DNA of 64,000 bases from Balanoglossus misakiensis (taxonomy: Eukaryota; Hemichordata): assembly GCA_040954595.2 (NCBI GenBank), contig CM082580.2, positions 4,216,001 to 4,280,000 of the forward strand, given 5' to 3'. Position numbers and translations under genes: made by a program. The notes under the pieces were generated by a model. It saw only the letters and a program-made list of their open reading frames with translations, searched no databases and was not told the DNA's origin. This document shows positions 62,331 through 64,000 of the stretch, one piece after another; position 1 is the first letter of the stretch; each line of letters begins with the position of its first letter.

Positions 62331-63536
62331 TTAGAACGCAAAGTATTCTTCGTCTTTGCTGTTGGTGGGTTGACCGAGTCCCTCGAAATACTGTGAAAAC
62401 TGCCAGAGCTGCGAGTCTTTCCTGCTGTTGCAGTGACTCATTCGAAGATTACCGCCGTCAATGGCTGACCCTCTGTCCAAACACAGACCGCTGGCTTGGT
62501 GCTTGATCACACCATTCTGAGGAGGAAACAACAAAATGAGTTGCTACTGTTTTTCGCTCTATACTGTATTACCGGTACATCTTTAAAGGGAATGGGTTGT
62601 CGCGCTGCGTGGGTGTCCCCCCTGATGAGAATATGTCCTCCCATACCAGGGCAAACCCCACTGCAGTTGCCACGACCTACTTGGATCTTCAGTCGCTATC
62701 ATGCCCAGCCTAGGCTACAGTTGGCTGCTTTGTTCATTCTAAGAATGATCTAATTTCAGGGATTTGTGGATGAATTGTAATGTTTATAAAAAAACAAATG
62801 CGGTGCAACGACCCCTTCGCTTTAATGATAATAAATACACTTCAACCAAAACTATTTTCACTCTCAAACTCCAACACAGAACTATTCTGACTTTAAACTC
62901 CCACATAGATTTTCTGTTTTCCCTCCCAACTGCAAACTTGCCATACATACCTGCGTATGCTCCCACATCTGATTACCACCCAATCCATGGCACTGTTCAA
63001 ATGATGGCGGTTCTCCAACCTTTTTCTTGGAAACATCCAGACACCACTCTTCATGCCTTATTTCTCCAAGTTTTGTGTACGAAAATACCTGTCGATAATA
63101 AATCAAGACGGCTTAGGAAAGAACTGTTTTTTTTAGATTACCATACATTACAAATCTTAAAATAACATCCTCTTTTTGATTCTTGACACGGCGGCATCTA
63201 AAGTAAACTTTGTCTGCGAACCTACAGGATTATCCCTAACCTACCATAGAGGGCGCTATACTACTAGGCTGGATGCGTAGCTTTGATTGTCTTTGACTGA
63301 AATAATCACTGTCACATACGAAACCAGGGTTTAATTTTGTTGTTGTTCATGGAATAATGCTGTAAATCCTTCCATATTTTGGTTGCAAACAGCATCTACG
63401 AATTTGGGCAATTAATTTACAATTTTCTAATAATTACCTGGTTTCCACCACCACCATGGCATGTATAGACACCAACGGGTTGCCCCTGTTCTCTCATTAG
63501 AGTATCCATGCATAGATTACTGGCCATGTTCCGACA
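62331..63536 (-). CDS. Polypeptide N-acetylgalactosaminyltransferase, last three exons (partial)
   Basis: Exons 63438-63536, 62951-63088 and 62331-62516 join in phase 0 and encode the last 140 residues. They form the C-terminal ricin-type beta-trefoil lectin domain. The first repeat has LCMDT ... CHGGGGNQVFSY, the second WCLDVS ... CHGLGGNQMW and the third LCLDRG ... SQLWQF, each keeping the CxD and Q-x-W-type core that binds GalNAc. A 16-residue tail follows (GLGQPTNSKDEEYFAF). These Golgi type II enzymes transfer GalNAc from UDP-GalNAc to Ser/Thr, starting mucin-type O-glycans. The transmembrane and catalytic parts must lie beyond 64000. The subfamily cannot be assigned from this end alone. 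Confidence 0.9.
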
Positions 63537-64000
63537 CTGTTGGTGAAACACATCAAGTCACACGGTCAGAGTTTTTGAAAGCAGTCATATACTTTCACAA
63601 CAATCTAATTTTATGAAACAGTACTGATTATCATTTGTTTAAAGCAATTCGATACGTTTTGTGTCTGAGAAATCTGTTGATAAAATCCTATTAACATCAC
63701 AGTCCCCTTTCATGATATCACTATAGAGAGACCGTGTCAACACAAAACACAAGGTACCCTAATACGGTAGTCCTGGAACAAGGGTAATAAACTTGGAAAT
63801 AACAACAGGCTTGATATTGCATTCATCTGATGATAGCACTTCACATCAAATTGAGTTGTACAACGGTAATTAACTTTTGCCCAGTCTTTCTGGCAACTGT
63901 AGTGACTACTACATTAATACGGTACTCATGTACTGAAAAACTCTGTGTAATGTTATGATACGGGTATGTAACTGCTTATATTTATGCATGGGTTTTGTCA
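63537..64000. other. Intron of the GALNT gene
   Basis: No further exon with a suitable donor was found before the window edge. Confidence 0.5.

Overview
This is eukaryotic nuclear DNA from an animal. Genes are sparse and made of short coding exons with GT/AG introns, the intergenic DNA is AT-rich and full of microsatellites and transposons, and the gene types (flavin monooxygenases, von Willebrand D domain proteins, a polypeptide GalNAc-transferase, Tx1-like and Ngaro-like retroelements) suit a marine invertebrate deuterostome such as a hemichordate or cephalochordate. The species cannot be fixed from the sequence alone. I rebuilt gene models by hand from open frames, splice signals, reading-phase continuity and comparison of paralogues inside the window.

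Layout. 1-10.3 kb: no gene seen. 10.3-17.3 kb: two minus-strand, three-exon paralogues encoding small secreted proteins with the same eight cysteines. I do not recognise the family; one copy ends in a hydrophobic GPI-like tail and the other lacks it. 19.36-21.95 kb: a 2.6 kb retroelement with the A1 ... B1-A2 ... B2 split direct repeats typical of Ngaro/PAT-type (DIRS order) tyrosine-recombinase retrotransposons. It is inserted without target duplication into a dispersed repeat whose empty copies also lie in the window. 22.2-24.9 kb: three exons of an unrecognised minus-strand gene whose intron carries about 680 bp of perfect (TGCG)n followed by (TG)n. 26-28.6 kb: a Harbinger-like inverted-repeat element, another inverted-repeat element and a TTAA-flanked foldback MITE. 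29.4-35.6 kb: a nearly intact Tx1-like LINE (ORF1, then ORF2 with one in-frame stop) flanked on both sides by the same GAT repeat.

37.8-58.3 kb is an inverted, head-to-head pair of six-exon genes for secreted vWD-domain proteins (336 and 337 aa) with nearly the same core promoter. Between them lies a tandem pair of flavin-containing monooxygenase genes (532 and 530 aa), each with only two coding exons and a 5' noncoding exon. 62.3-63.5 kb holds the last three exons of a minus-strand polypeptide N-acetylgalactosaminyltransferase gene that continues past the right edge. The genes do not form one obvious pathway. The shared theme is recent local duplication of secreted or membrane-associated proteins (Cys8 pair, vWD pair, FMO pair) amid active retrotransposition.
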